This document shows positions 52,364-61,868 of a DNA stretch of 64,000 bases, one piece after another. Source of the stretch: JAGOUN01 sp040389005 (GTDB lineage Bacteria; Pseudomonadota; Gammaproteobacteria; JAGOUN01); assembly GCA_040389005.1 (NCBI GenBank), contig JAZKAS010000013.1:1-64000 (forward strand), in the 5' to 3' direction. Under the pieces are notes generated by a model. The model did not search any database and was not told the origin of the DNA. It was given only the letters and a program-made list of their open reading frames with translations. Positions within the stretch are counted from its first letter, which is position 1. The number at the start of each line of letters is the position of its first letter. The position numbers and the translations under genes are program-made.

Positions 52364-55300
52364 ATGCAAGGTGATCGACGCAATAGTAACCCTCCAATCT
52401 CCTCGGAACAAGCTGCGCAGGAATCATCTGAGCGGAGGAGTAGCTATCTCAACGTTTCGGATTTGATGCGTCTTGAGTCTGGAAACGATTGTGAGGAAGC
52501 TGTTAAATCGCATGAAACAGGCCGCCTTACTTTATCGCAAGAAATATTAGAAAGCGTTGTTTTTCGACAAATTGACTTTTATATAAGCTCACGAGAGCAA
52601 GGATCAAAGCTTAATAAAGATGAACACTGTTTTCCAGGTTTACAAAAACATAGATTAACGTGGAAAGCTTTAACGAACGTATCAGATCCTTCCGCTTTTT
52701 ATATAAAATTATTAAAGCTTTATCATGTTTGTGTTGCAGACTTACCTCACGCAGAAGCGACTGCGACGCTAGAAGCGCTCGAAAAAACAGAAAAAAAATC
52801 CCCACTTATTTTTAAGCGGCACTTTGAAAATAAATCTAAAAAGCCTACTCAAAATAATTATCTTTTTGATCTAATGGCTGCGATGTATCAATTGCAAAAC
52901 GTAGTTTTTAAATCCTATATGAATGATATTCATAATCTTCGTCGACAGCTTATTGCGCAACAAGAAGAAAATGATGCGGCTGATGTGTCAGCGGATATTG
53001 AATACAAAGCGGAGAAACAAAAGAGAAAACAAGAGCTAGTTAATTATAAGACAAGCCAAGAAGGCGTGATACAGGGGCTCGAGCAAAGGAAATCGCAAGC
53101 ATTAGCAAAGCTTTCTTTTGAATATACGCCCCGTAACTTCTTAGAGAGACAGCTGGTTGGATCGTATACAAAACACTACACACAGGCGCTTGCAGACCTA
53201 GAAAGAGTAAAAAGGGCGTGTCTTGCCAAACACTTTACTCTTGATAATGCAGGCGTTTCTTATAAAGATAAAGATTTTACTGATTACGTGGAATATAGAA
53301 GAAGGCTTCAGGATTTTGAAACTTCGGATCAATTTATGAATTATAAGCATGAGGAAAAGGTTAACGATAATTATATTCAGCAGCTACAAAAAGCAATAGC
53401 AGATAAAGGCAGGCAAGTTAATGATACGCTCGTGTTTTTCGGCGAGAGCTTGGTTAAGGAGAAAGCGAAGAGAAATGCAGACCTAAAAAGTTTAATGAAT
53501 AAACAAAAAAAACTTATCAAAAGTGCTGTCAGACAAAATCCTGTAACGGAATTACCTCGATTAGCGCTTAAAGGCATGGAACAAGAGCTATTAGAGAGTA
53601 GTGGAGATCAGTTTCCTTCTCATTGGCTGGATTTAATACTTTCTGGTTTAGATGACTTCTATGAAGCCGTCATGAAGGGTGAGTTTGCTTATACATTCAC
53701 GCCAGGAACGATGATTTCTTCAGAGGTATCGGCAGAAAAATTTCCAGTAATGCTCTTAGTAAATGCGCCTAAATTTAGCGAATGGTTTATGGCGTATCAT
53801 GCTGCAAAAACAGATTCTCACGTGCTCAAGGCGAGGGAAGATGATAAGAAAGCGGTGCTTCGTAAAATATTTTTAGAGAAAATTAAAACTCCCAAAAACC
53901 TTAATGCGCTAAATGTTTTGTTGGGAAAAGAATTTCCTATCTATTCTGCTGCGCCTAAAAAAGATGGCGAAATCGTGTTGGAAGACGATGAGGTAAATGA
54001 GCAAGGTGTTCAAAAAGAATCAGAGGCTTCCAATACAAAGAGTGTCGCTAGAGATGCAGAAAAAGCAATGAAAATGAGAGAAGATTCAGGCAAGGCGCTT
54101 AAATATTTTCATGTTAGGCATCATGTTGATCCGCTAAGCAAAACATTTTCTAATCTAGAGCTCGTGCAGTTATGTATTGCTTTTTCAGGCAGTGAAGTGC
54201 TTCCGTCAACAGATTTCTCATTACTACCAAGTGAAAAAAATAGATATGCTGAATATACAAAAATAGCACGACATTCTATTGCATTAATTAAAAAAGAGAT
54301 TAGTGATAAAGAATCTTCGCCCGCTGTTAATTACTGGAGAACGATGATGGCGGTGATGCATGATCGCGATTCATTGCAATATTTTTTAAAACAAGATGCG
54401 ACTAATCCGTTATATGGCGTGCTTCTCCGTTCAGGCGCCATAAAAGAAAATGATTTTTCTTTTATGCAGGGTGAGGACAACTTAAGAGCTAAATTTGCAT
54501 TAGAACGCTTGTATGGTTCATTGTCACAAGAAAAAAGTATTACGCTTGAAAGTATTGAACATGCTTGCGCATTTTTGTCACATCTTAAAGGTAAGCTTGA
54601 GATACCTGCTTGTGAAAACGCAGATGCATTTCAGCAGGCGATGAGTGCTAGAAAAGAAACGGAGCTAGATCTATTAGTGATTGTTTCATTCGCAGATAGT
54701 ATTTTTGCGCGTTATAAAGAATATGTGCGATTATCAACGCCTAAAAAGCGATCGTCTTTTACCTCCGCACTATTTGGATCAAAAGAAGAAGTGATGCCCA
54801 TTGAGCTTCCTGATTATTTGCGGCCACACCTAGAAGCAGCGCAGGCTTATCAAACGACATATCAGCAGCGGAAAAATTATCCTTCATTGCCGGTGAGTGC
54901 TGAACCTGTATCTTGTGAGAATACTTTGCTAGAGTTGCACGAGGAAAATAGGCTTAAAAACGAATCTGCTGCATCTGAAAAGAAACTCAGCGTTGATGTG
55001 AGTAAAGAGCCAAAGACAACGCGGCCAGCGTTAGAAGAAAATGTAACTTCAATGAGATCAAAGACACCCCCACCTCTCCCGTTTCCTAGCGATAGTGCTG
55101 TGAGCGTAGAGGCGAGTTCGAAGGGTGATGGTTATTCAAAAGACATGTTAAGTTCTGACAAATTAGAAGTGTCAACAGTGGTTCTTGCGAAGCCTGCGGC
55201 TTCACCAGTGCAGAGACAACCAGCGCCACCGCCACCGGTAACAGTGAAGGTTGGGGTTTCTGAGATAAGTTCCAAAAAATCGGTTTCTCCATCGCCTAGT

Positions 55301-56167
55301 GATAGCAAGGTTGGTGAAGAGCAGTATTTGCAGGATGTTAATTCGTTAAGTGCACCTCGTCAAAGTGAGAAACCTGTTGAGCCAGAGCCTTCAGCAGATT
55401 TGGTGAAGCGTGCTACGACACCTCCTGCGCCGCCACCACCGCCTGCGCCGCCGCTTGCGAATGTAAAACCGAGTTCGAATGATGCTGCTGTTAAGAGACC
55501 GCCGCCTCCGCCGCCTCATGCTCGTCCTAGTAGTACTGCGGATGTACAAGTAGCTTTGAAAAAACAAATTACTTTTGATGAGGCAGAATCGTCAACAACT
55601 GTTGAGGAAGCTGTTATTTCTTCAGGGCAACCATCATTAGTAAGGCCGGCACCGCCACCGCCACCACCACCGCCACCTCCAGCAGGTGTTTCGGCAGGCC
55701 AAAAGCCGTTGGCTCCAGTAGAAACTGCAAAGGCAGAGGTTCAGCCTTCGTCGAATCATGATAACGGCGTGCAAAGTTCGACGGCTTTGTCTGTGTTACC
55801 TCTTAGCTTTTTGGATGCGATAAAAAAAGGTGCTCCTCAGTTGAAAACAGTGAATTTAGAGGAAGTCGGCCAAGAGAGGGACAAACAAGAGAAAGTCCGT
55901 CGTGCTTCTGCCGTAACCGGGTTTAACGCTTCTAGTATAACGGCGCTTTTGGAGAGACGAAAATTTCTAGAGGTAGAAGAGAGCAGCGATAGCGACGAGG
56001 AGGAAGACGCTTGGGATGTTGATCTACCTGATGAAAAAACTGTGAAAAAATCACCCTCAAGAGATGCTGTTTCTGGTGGCGGTTTATTCCCTCCCTCTGC
56101 GAGCAATAGTGATGATGAGGCAGACGTTAAGTCACGATTAACGCCTAGATCATCTTCATCTGACTAA
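52364..56167 (+). CDS. Large polyproline protein with a WASP-like WH2/connector/acidic C-terminus
   Basis: This 1267-residue protein has no signal peptide or membrane helix. Residues 1-850 are mostly helical and charged, with coiled-coil-like stretches at about 195-275 and 310-390, and match nothing I know. Residues about 890-1110 are proline-rich, with tracts at 1020-1030, 1046-1051 and a ten-proline run at 1097-1106. Then comes a WH2-like motif SFLDAIKKGAPQLKTV (1148-1163), an amphipathic stretch SSITALLERRKFLE (1190-1203), and an acidic segment with one tryptophan, EESSDSDEEEDAWDVD (1205-1220). Polyproline-V-C-A order is that of WASP-type actin nucleation-promoting factors such as N-WASP and Rickettsia RickA. 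About 45 further residues follow. AAGG precedes the ATG. It would have to be secreted into a eukaryotic cell; that part is inference. Confidence 0.8.
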   Translation: MQGDRRNSNPPISSEQAAQESSERRSSYLNVSDLMRLESGNDCEEAVKSHETGRLTLSQEILESVVFRQIDFYISSREQGSKLNKDEHCFPGLQKHRLTWKALTNVSDPSAFYIKLLKLYHVCVADLPHAEATATLEALEKTEKKSPLIFKRHFENKSKKPTQNNYLFDLMAAMYQLQNVVFKSYMNDIHNLRRQLIAQQEENDAADVSADIEYKAEKQKRKQELVNYKTSQEGVIQGLEQRKSQALAKLSFEYTPRNFLERQLVGSYTKHYTQALADLERVKRACLAKHFTLDNAGVSYKDKDFTDYVEYRRRLQDFETSDQFMNYKHEEKVNDNYIQQLQKAIADKGRQVNDTLVFFGESLVKEKAKRNADLKSLMNKQKKLIKSAVRQNPVTELPRLALKGMEQELLESSGDQFPSHWLDLILSGLDDFYEAVMKGEFAYTFTPGTMISSEVSAEKFPVMLLVNAPKFSEWFMAYHAAKTDSHVLKAREDDKKAVLRKIFLEKIKTPKNLNALNVLLGKEFPIYSAAPKKDGEIVLEDDEVNEQGVQKESEASNTKSVARDAEKAMKMREDSGKALKYFHVRHHVDPLSKTFSNLELVQLCIAFSGSEVLPSTDFSLLPSEKNRYAEYTKIARHSIALIKKEISDKESSPAVNYWRTMMAVMHDRDSLQYFLKQDATNPLYGVLLRSGAIKENDFSFMQGEDNLRAKFALERLYGSLSQEKSITLESIEHACAFLSHLKGKLEIPACENADAFQQAMSARKETELDLLVIVSFADSIFARYKEYVRLSTPKKRSSFTSALFGSKEEVMPIELPDYLRPHLEAAQAYQTTYQQRKNYPSLPVSAEPVSCENTLLELHEENRLKNESAASEKKLSVDVSKEPKTTRPALEENVTSMRSKTPPPLPFPSDSAVSVEASSKGDGYSKDMLSSDKLEVSTVVLAKPAASPVQRQPAPPPPVTVKVGVSEISSKKSVSPSPSDSKVGEEQYLQDVNSLSAPRQSEKPVEPEPSADLVKRATTPPAPPPPPAPPLANVKPSSNDAAVKRPPPPPPHARPSSTADVQVALKKQITFDEAESSTTVEEAVISSGQPSLVRPAPPPPPPPPPPAGVSAGQKPLAPVETAKAEVQPSSNHDNGVQSSTALSVLPLSFLDAIKKGAPQLKTVNLEEVGQERDKQEKVRRASAVTGFNASSITALLERRKFLEVEESSDSDEEEDAWDVDLPDEKTVKKSPSRDAVSGGGLFPPSASNSDDEADVKSRLTPRSSSSD

Positions 56168-56210
56168 AGTGGTGCTGACAAAAGAGGCTTTGTTGAGTAT
56201 AACGAGCTTA

Positions 56211-56237
56211 AAAAGAGGCGGAAACGCCTCTTTTTTT
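56211..56237 (+). terminator. Rho-independent terminator after the WASP-like gene
   Basis: AAAAGAGGCG (56211-56220) pairs with CGCCTCTTTT (56225-56234) around a GAAA tetraloop, and the T run continues to 56237. It isolates the large gene from the ribosomal/rpoD cluster. Confidence 0.92.
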
Positions 56238-56311
56238 GCTTATGTGGCAAGCTGCGTTTGATGATAAACTCAAATTTCTCGCTTTACATTCGCCTATCCC
56301 TACCAGTACAA

Positions 56312-56340
56312 TTGACAACTTTTATAGATTTCGTTTTAGA
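56312..56340 (+). promoter_or_regulatory. Likely sigma-70 promoter of rpsU-yqeY-dnaG-rpoD
   Basis: A perfect TTGACA (56312-56317) is followed after 17 bp by TTTAGA (56335-56340), 18 bp before the rpsU ATG. The leader would be short. The -10 is imperfect; a TATAGA at about 56323 is too near the -35 to serve. Confidence 0.5.
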
Positions 56341-56358
56341 TCAGAGAGAGGAAAGTTA

Positions 56359-56586
56359 ATGCCATTGATTCGTGTAAGAGAGAATGAACCGTTTGATATC
56401 AGTTTGCGTCGTTTCAAGCGCGCGTGTGAAAAAGCGGGGATTACCCAAGAAGTGCGTCGTCGTCATGAAGGTTATGAAAAACCCAGTCAAGCGCGTAAAC
56501 GTGAAAAGTTAGCTGCTAGAAAGCGTCATTTAAAGCGTTTATCACGTGATCCACAAGCATCTTTTGCGGATAGAGTTCGCTACTAA
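56359..56586 (+). CDS. rpsU: 30S ribosomal protein S21
   Basis: This 75-residue protein begins MPLIRVRENEPFDISLRRFK and is rich in basic residues (RKREKLAARKRHLKRLSRD), close to E. coli S21 (71 aa). GAGAGAGGAAAG lies upstream of the ATG. It is the first gene of the classic macromolecular-synthesis operon. The stop overlaps the yqeY start (TAATG). Confidence 0.96.
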   Translation: MPLIRVRENEPFDISLRRFKRACEKAGITQEVRRRHEGYEKPSQARKREKLAARKRHLKRLSRDPQASFADRVRY

Positions 56587-57035
56587 TGTCAGAAACATTG
56601 AAGCTCAAGATTACCGAAGCTGTTAAAGAAGCGATGCGCGCGCAAGCCAAGGAGCGTTTAAGTACGCTACGTATGGCAACCGCTGCAATTAAGCAAAAAG
56701 AAGTCGATGAGCGTATTGAGCTTAATGATGCTCAAATTGTCGATATTCTTGTCAAAATGATCAAGCAGCGCAAAGAGGCAGCGAGTCAATTTGTCACGGC
56801 AGGTCGAGTTGATTTGTCAGATAAAGAATCGGCTGAAATCAAAGTGCTTGAAGAGTTTTTGCCGACGCAGCTTTCTGAAGCAGAAATTGATGCGGCCATT
56901 CAAGCGGCCATAGCATCTTCGAGTGCCGTTTCTGCAAAAGATATGGGCAAAGTGATGACTGAGCTCAAAAGCCAATTAGGCGGGCGTGCGGATATGGCGG
57001 TTGTTGGCCAAAAAGTGAAGAAGTTTTTGTCCTAA
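56586..57035 (+). CDS. yqeY: YqeY/GatB-tail-like protein
   Basis: This 149-residue protein resembles the YqeY family, related to the C-terminal tail of GatB: LKLKITEAVKEAMRAQAKER, LSTLRMATAAIKQKEVDER, FLPTQLSEAEIDAAI and MGKVMTELKSQLGGRADMA. A role in tRNA-dependent amidation has been suggested, not proven. It is usually found between rpsU and dnaG, as here. Confidence 0.93.
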   Translation: MSETLKLKITEAVKEAMRAQAKERLSTLRMATAAIKQKEVDERIELNDAQIVDILVKMIKQRKEAASQFVTAGRVDLSDKESAEIKVLEEFLPTQLSEAEIDAAIQAAIASSSAVSAKDMGKVMTELKSQLGGRADMAVVGQKVKKFLS

Positions 57036-57040
57036 ATTTT

Positions 57041-57165
57041 TATGCTCGATGGATTTCGGTTTGCAACGCGGCACGCGCGCAGCGGAGCAGCGGAGTGTAC
57101 AAAGAAGTACATGAGCAGCGAGGCAAGCGCGTAACAAAGTTGCAGATCGAAAGGCAAAGAGCATG
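57041..57165. repeat. ~125-bp imperfect palindrome between yqeY and dnaG
   Basis: The element runs from TGCTCGATGG to AGAGCATG. Its arms pair imperfectly: TTTGCAAC with GTTGCAGA, a GCGCGC/GCGCG-type stretch, and GTAC-AAAGAA-GTAC at the centre (57098-57111). The GC-rich arms contrast with the flanking AT-rich coding sequence. It may act on the distance-sensitive dnaG translation or simply be a dispersed repeat. Confidence 0.6.
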
Positions 57166-58896
57166 TCACATATCCCACGCGAATTCATTGATCAAGTTTT
57201 AAATCAAACCAATATTGTTGATGTAGTCGACGCTGTTGTCTCATTAAAAAAATTCGGCGCAAATTACAAAGCTTGCTGCCCATTTCACGATGAAAAATCG
57301 CCTTCGTTTGTTGTCAGTCCCGCAAAACAAATTTATCATTGTTTTGGCTGTGGCGTTGGCGGCAATGTGATTAGTTTTTTGATGGAACACGATCATATCA
57401 ACTTTATTGAAGCGATTACAGAATTAGCCAAACGCGCGCATTTAACTATTCCGCAAGCCGTCATGAGTATCACGCCCGTAAAACCACGCGATGATTTATA
57501 CGAACTCATGCAATACGCCAGTCAATTTTATGAAGCGCAATTAAAAAATACCGAAGCTGCGCGTGCGAAATCATATCTAATTAATCGTGGATTAAGCGGC
57601 GCCATTGCTAAACAATTTGCATTAGGATTCGCACCCAATACTTGGGATTCACTTATTCAACATCTTCGTGGTCAAAAGTTTTCGATTGAAGATATGATTA
57701 CTGCAGGCCTTGTCACTCAAAAAGAGACAAGCAAAACCTTTGATAAATTTCGCGATAGAATCATGTTTCCTATTCATGATCGACAAGGCAGAATTATTGC
57801 GTTTGGCGGGCGCATCATCGATCAAGGCGAACCGAAATATTTAAATTCGCCTGAAACTCCGATCTTTCATAAAAGCAATGAGCTCTATGGTATTTATCAA
57901 TGGCTGAAAACACATAAAAATTTTGACAGCGTGGTTGTTGTCGAAGGGTATATGGACGTATTAGCGCTCGTGCAACAAGGGGTAACGAATGTAGTTGGTA
58001 CGCTCGGAACAGCTACAACCGAACAACATCTGCAATTATTATTTCGCTACACGGATAAAATTATTTTTTGTTTTGATGGCGATAATGCGGGAAAAAAAGC
58101 TGCATGGCGCGCACTAACCATTGCACTTCCAAAATTAAAATCGAATAAAAGTTTGCGTTTTGTGTTTCTTCCAGAAAACGAAGATCCCGATACATTTATT
58201 CGTAAGCAAGGCAAAGAAAATTTTGATAAAGCAATGCAGCAGGCAACAACGTTATCAGAATTTTTTATAAACCATTTATCTGAAAATTTAAATTTAAATA
58301 TTGCAGATAATCGCGCGAAATTTTTGCATCATGCCAATCAATATTTGCAAAGCATGTCTGATATTGAACTACAAAGAATTTTATGCCAAGAACTTTCGCA
58401 CCCAGTACGTGTGCCAGCCGCAGAAATATTTGCAATGATCAAGAAATCATCGACACCTAACCCGATAGTTTTGTCAAAAATTACCTTATCAAGTATGCCA
58501 TCGACGTTACGTAAAGCGGTTGCGATTGTATTGCAATATCCGAGTCATGCTTTATCGATCAAAGCGCCGGTCGCAGAAATTTCTCCCGGTCATGGTTTAT
58601 TGAATCAATTACTTGCTTTAATTCAAAATAATCCAAGTATCACGACTTCTGGAATTCTGGAATATTGGCGAGATTCTGCTGATTTACAAGAGTTGATAAC
58701 ACTTTCAGCGCAACCCTTATTGATTGCAGAAAAGGGATTGGAGCAAGAGTTACACGATGTTATTGATAAAATGCTGCATGAAGAAGCATCAAAAGAAATC
58801 GATAAACTGATTGCCAAAGCACAAAAAGTATCGCTCACAGAGGATGAAAAACAAAAACTGAACGAATGGTTAAAAAATAATCAATATTTATCCTAG
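57163..58896 (+). CDS. dnaG: DNA primase
   Basis: DnaG makes RNA primers at the replication fork. The 577-residue protein starts MSHIPREFIDQVLNQTNIVD. The CHC2 zinc finger is ACCPFHDEKSPSFVV and YHCFGCGVGGNVISF. TOPRIM residues are VVVVEGYMDVLALVQ and IIFCFDGDNAGKKA. The C-terminal helicase-binding domain is present, ending KLNEWLKNN. A palindrome ends at the start codon region. Confidence 0.97.
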   Translation: MSHIPREFIDQVLNQTNIVDVVDAVVSLKKFGANYKACCPFHDEKSPSFVVSPAKQIYHCFGCGVGGNVISFLMEHDHINFIEAITELAKRAHLTIPQAVMSITPVKPRDDLYELMQYASQFYEAQLKNTEAARAKSYLINRGLSGAIAKQFALGFAPNTWDSLIQHLRGQKFSIEDMITAGLVTQKETSKTFDKFRDRIMFPIHDRQGRIIAFGGRIIDQGEPKYLNSPETPIFHKSNELYGIYQWLKTHKNFDSVVVVEGYMDVLALVQQGVTNVVGTLGTATTEQHLQLLFRYTDKIIFCFDGDNAGKKAAWRALTIALPKLKSNKSLRFVFLPENEDPDTFIRKQGKENFDKAMQQATTLSEFFINHLSENLNLNIADNRAKFLHHANQYLQSMSDIELQRILCQELSHPVRVPAAEIFAMIKKSSTPNPIVLSKITLSSMPSTLRKAVAIVLQYPSHALSIKAPVAEISPGHGLLNQLLALIQNNPSITTSGILEYWRDSADLQELITLSAQPLLIAEKGLEQELHDVIDKMLHEEASKEIDKLIAKAQKVSLTEDEKQKLNEWLKNNQYLS

Positions 58897-58981
58897 CATC
58901 CCAGCGTCAGCCATACTATAATAGCCGGCTTTGTTTTCCGGCTTAACCTCCCTATTTAAGGGATCAGAGAGTAAATTGCTT

Positions 58982-60880
58982 ATGAGTATGAAATCGCCGA
59001 ACACCGAACCTGTCTATATTGAATCCGAAAACCAGGCTGAAAGCAGCCCGTCGCAACTTAAGTTGTTGATTACACGAGGAAAAGAGCAAGGCTATCTCAC
59101 GTATTCTGACGTCCATGATAACTTGCCTTCGCATGTCGTTGAAGCAGAAGAAATCGAAGAATTTATCCATCGTATTGAAGATATGGGGATCCGGGTGCAT
59201 GAAACTGCGCCGGATGCTGATCAATTATTGTTGTCAGACGAAGTATCGGGCGATGATGGTGACGACGGCTCAGGCGGTATTTCGATCGATGAGTCAGATT
59301 TAAATTATCGCACCTCAGACCCTGTTCGTATGTACATGCGTGAAATGGGTACTGTTGAGTTGCTCACGCGCCAGGGCGAAATTGTTATTGCGAAGCGTAT
59401 CGAAGAAGGCATCAAGCAAGTCACGCAATCTTTGGCAACACAACCTTTGGTGGTTGCACAATTATTAGCGCAATACGATCTTGTGGCAACAGAGCAAGTG
59501 AAGTTAGGCGATATTATCGTTGGATATAGTTATCAAGAAGAAGAGGATTTATCAGAAACACCTCCGGGAGACATTATCGCGGTAGAAGCGGTGGTAGAAG
59601 ATGAGTTGGTAGTCATTCCTGATGATGAAGATGAAGTCGCTGTTGTTGCTGAAGAAGATACTGGACCCGATCCGATTGTTGCCGCAGAACATTTTGAAGA
59701 ATTGCGTAAACGACATAAAAAAGTCATTGATGCCGAATTAAAACATGGCAAAACACACAAAACGACAAAAAAATTGTGTGAAGCAATGGCGGAAGAATTT
59801 TTACAATTCCGATTAGCGCCACGCCAAATCAATTTGTTGATTGCATTAATGCGCAACATGTTAGAAGAAGTGCGTAAGCAAGAACGTCAAATTATGAAAC
59901 TTTGCGTTAAGCAAGGAAAAATGGCGCGAAAAACATTCGTTACCACATTACCAAAAAATGAAACTAATTTGGAATGGATGGATAATTTAATTAAAAAAGA
60001 TCCTGCGAATGCAGACGCATTGTTGAAAGTAAAACCTGAAGTTTTAAAAGCACAAAATCGATTGATCGCGATGGAAGAGCGCACGCGCTTAACCGTCACC
60101 GAAATTAAAGAAATTAATCGTCGCATGTCGATTGGTGAAGCAAAATCACGTCGTGCGAAAAAAGAAATGGTTGAAGCGAATTTGCGATTAGTCATTTCAA
60201 TCGCGAAAAAATATACCAATCGCGGATTACAATTCTTGGATTTAATTCAAGAAGGAAATATTGGATTGATGAAAGCTGTAGATAAATTTGAATATCGCCG
60301 CGGTTATAAATTTTCAACCTACGCCACTTGGTGGATTCGACAAGCGATCACCCGATCAATCGCCGATCAAGCGCGTACCATTCGTATTCCTGTACACATG
60401 ATTGAAACGATTAATAAACTTAATCGCATTTCACGCCAAGTGTTACAGGAGACAGGATTAGAACCCACGCCTGAAGAACTCGCAAAACGCATGGAAATGC
60501 CGGAAGATAAAATTCGCAAAGTGCTTAAAATTGCCAAAGAACCGATCTCTATGGAAACTCCGATCGGCGACGGCGAAGACGATTCACACTTAGGCGATTT
60601 CATTGAAGACGTTGGCGCACAATCGCCAATCGATTGCGCTACTCACGAAGGATTGGGCGAAGCCACTCGCAACGTACTCAGTGGTCTCACCCCGCGTGAA
60701 GCCAAAGTATTGCGTATGCGGTTTGGTATTAACATGAATACTGACCATACCCTTGAAGAAGTCGGTAAACAATTTGACGTGACTCGTGAACGGATCCGAC
60801 AAATTGAAGCTAAGGCATTGCGTAAACTACGTCATCCTTCGCGCTCAGAACAGTTGCGCAGCTTCTTAGAAGAAGATTGA
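58982..60880 (+). CDS. rpoD: RNA polymerase housekeeping sigma factor RpoD (sigma-70)
   Basis: This 632-residue protein has region 1.1 (LKLLITRGKEQGYLTYSDVH), 1.2 (SDPVRMYMREMGTVELLTR), an acidic non-conserved region, 2.x (DLIQEGNIGLMKAVDKFEYR, YATWWIRQAITRSIADQ), 3 and region 4.2 (VTRERIRQIEAKALRKL). I chose the ATG at 58982; an earlier start (58931) would add 17 unrelated residues. A TATAAT at 58917-58922 may belong to an internal promoter. Confidence 0.97.
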   Translation: MSMKSPNTEPVYIESENQAESSPSQLKLLITRGKEQGYLTYSDVHDNLPSHVVEAEEIEEFIHRIEDMGIRVHETAPDADQLLLSDEVSGDDGDDGSGGISIDESDLNYRTSDPVRMYMREMGTVELLTRQGEIVIAKRIEEGIKQVTQSLATQPLVVAQLLAQYDLVATEQVKLGDIIVGYSYQEEEDLSETPPGDIIAVEAVVEDELVVIPDDEDEVAVVAEEDTGPDPIVAAEHFEELRKRHKKVIDAELKHGKTHKTTKKLCEAMAEEFLQFRLAPRQINLLIALMRNMLEEVRKQERQIMKLCVKQGKMARKTFVTTLPKNETNLEWMDNLIKKDPANADALLKVKPEVLKAQNRLIAMEERTRLTVTEIKEINRRMSIGEAKSRRAKKEMVEANLRLVISIAKKYTNRGLQFLDLIQEGNIGLMKAVDKFEYRRGYKFSTYATWWIRQAITRSIADQARTIRIPVHMIETINKLNRISRQVLQETGLEPTPEELAKRMEMPEDKIRKVLKIAKEPISMETPIGDGEDDSHLGDFIEDVGAQSPIDCATHEGLGEATRNVLSGLTPREAKVLRMRFGINMNTDHTLEEVGKQFDVTRERIRQIEAKALRKLRHPSRSEQLRSFLEED

Positions 60881-60890
60881 TCTTTTTATC

Positions 60891-60919
60891 AAGCGAGATT
60901 TTATGTTAGAATCTCGCTT
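60891..60919. terminator. 10-bp hairpin after rpoD, before tRNA-Ile2
   Basis: AAGCGAGATT (60891-60900) pairs with AATCTCGCTT (60910-60919) around a 9-nt loop, 11 bp past the rpoD stop. No T-run follows, so it may be a processing signal between rpoD and the tRNA rather than a classic terminator. Confidence 0.4.
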
Positions 60920-60930
60920 CATCCTCAAAA

Positions 60931-61007
<77 letters not shown>

Positions 61008-61116
61008 TTATTTAGCTTATCAAACTCACCCTTATCACGCTTATAGCAGCATTTAATCTATACATATATTCCAAATCATAACACTATGTGTTATAAAATA
61101 GGGAGCGCTATTGCTT

Positions 61117-61490
61117 ATGAGGATTTTTAAACATATTAGTTTTGATCGTTGGGCATTATCCGAAAATTTAACGGATACAGTTTTATTGAAAGCAGTTAAA
61201 GAAATGGAAAGCGGTCTTTATGAGGCTAATTTGGGCAGCGGGTTATACAAAAAACGCATTGCCATGCCGGGAAGAGGCAAAAGCGGTGGTTACAGGGTAT
61301 TGATTGCGTGTCAGTGGCATGAGACAGCTTTTTTCTATATGGTTTTTCTAAAAATGAACGAGACAATATCACTGATAATGAAAAAAAAGTTTATCGAGAT
61401 TTTGCGAAAGATTTATTGAGCTTAGATTGGATGGGCATAAAAAAAGTGTTAAGTAATGGTAAATTTATTGAGGTGCTGCAATATGACTAA
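61117..61490 (+). pseudogene. RelE/HigB-type toxin, frameshifted
   Basis: The frame from ATG 61117 encodes IFKHISFDRWALSENLTD, KKRIAMPGRGKSGGYRVL and CQWHETAFFY, a RelE-type (PF06296-like) toxin. It then loses the family's reading; the expected ending YGFSKNERDNITDNEKKVYR ... FIEVLQYD continues in another frame to a stop at 61488-61490. Adding one T to the TTTTTT run near 61329 would join them into a 124-codon gene. It is either inactivated or a sequencing error. The antitoxin follows, overlapping the old stop by 8 bp. Confidence 0.75.
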
Positions 61491-61788
61491 TCGTTTAATG
61501 AATACAGCGCATGAAATAGCATGTGACTTATATGAAGCGGGTATTATTGATGCCATTACTTTGCGTGAATATGATGCGTTAATACTTGCGCCAGTCAATG
61601 AGTTGAGTCCAAAAGAAATTAAGCAGCTTCGTTTGCGAGAGAAAGTCAGTCAGGCAGTGTTTGCTTTGTACTTGAATATCAGCTTGTCAACAATCAGGCA
61701 GTGGGAGCAGGGAGAAAAGCATCCTAGAGGAACATCGTTGAAACTTTTAAATATTATTCAAAGAAAAGGGCTGGAAGCGCTCGCATAG
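61483..61788 (+). CDS. XRE-family antitoxin (HigA/NadS type)
   Basis: The 101-residue protein starts MTNRLMNTAHEIACDLYEAG; the first ATG of the overlap with the toxin is at 61483. The HTH is LRLREKVSQAVFALYLNISL followed by TIRQWEQGEKHPRGTSLKLL, typical of HigA/NadS regulators that bind and control the toxin operon. With the toxin frameshifted, this is an orphan regulator. Confidence 0.88.
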   Translation: MTNRLMNTAHEIACDLYEAGIIDAITLREYDALILAPVNELSPKEIKQLRLREKVSQAVFALYLNISLSTIRQWEQGEKHPRGTSLKLLNIIQRKGLEALA

Positions 61789-61868
61789 TTTTTTCTTTTC
61801 CAAATATAATTATAGTAAATAGAGATTTTCTTGTTAATCATAAGTTTTCGGATAACCCAAATGCCTGG

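Noticed and set aside
52364..56167. Formin (FH1-FH2)
   Set aside because: Polyproline is present but no FH2 domain follows; the tail is WH2-acidic instead.
58917..58922. TATAAT as a certain rpoD promoter
   Set aside because: The matching -35 at the right distance is poor, so I did not list it as a feature.
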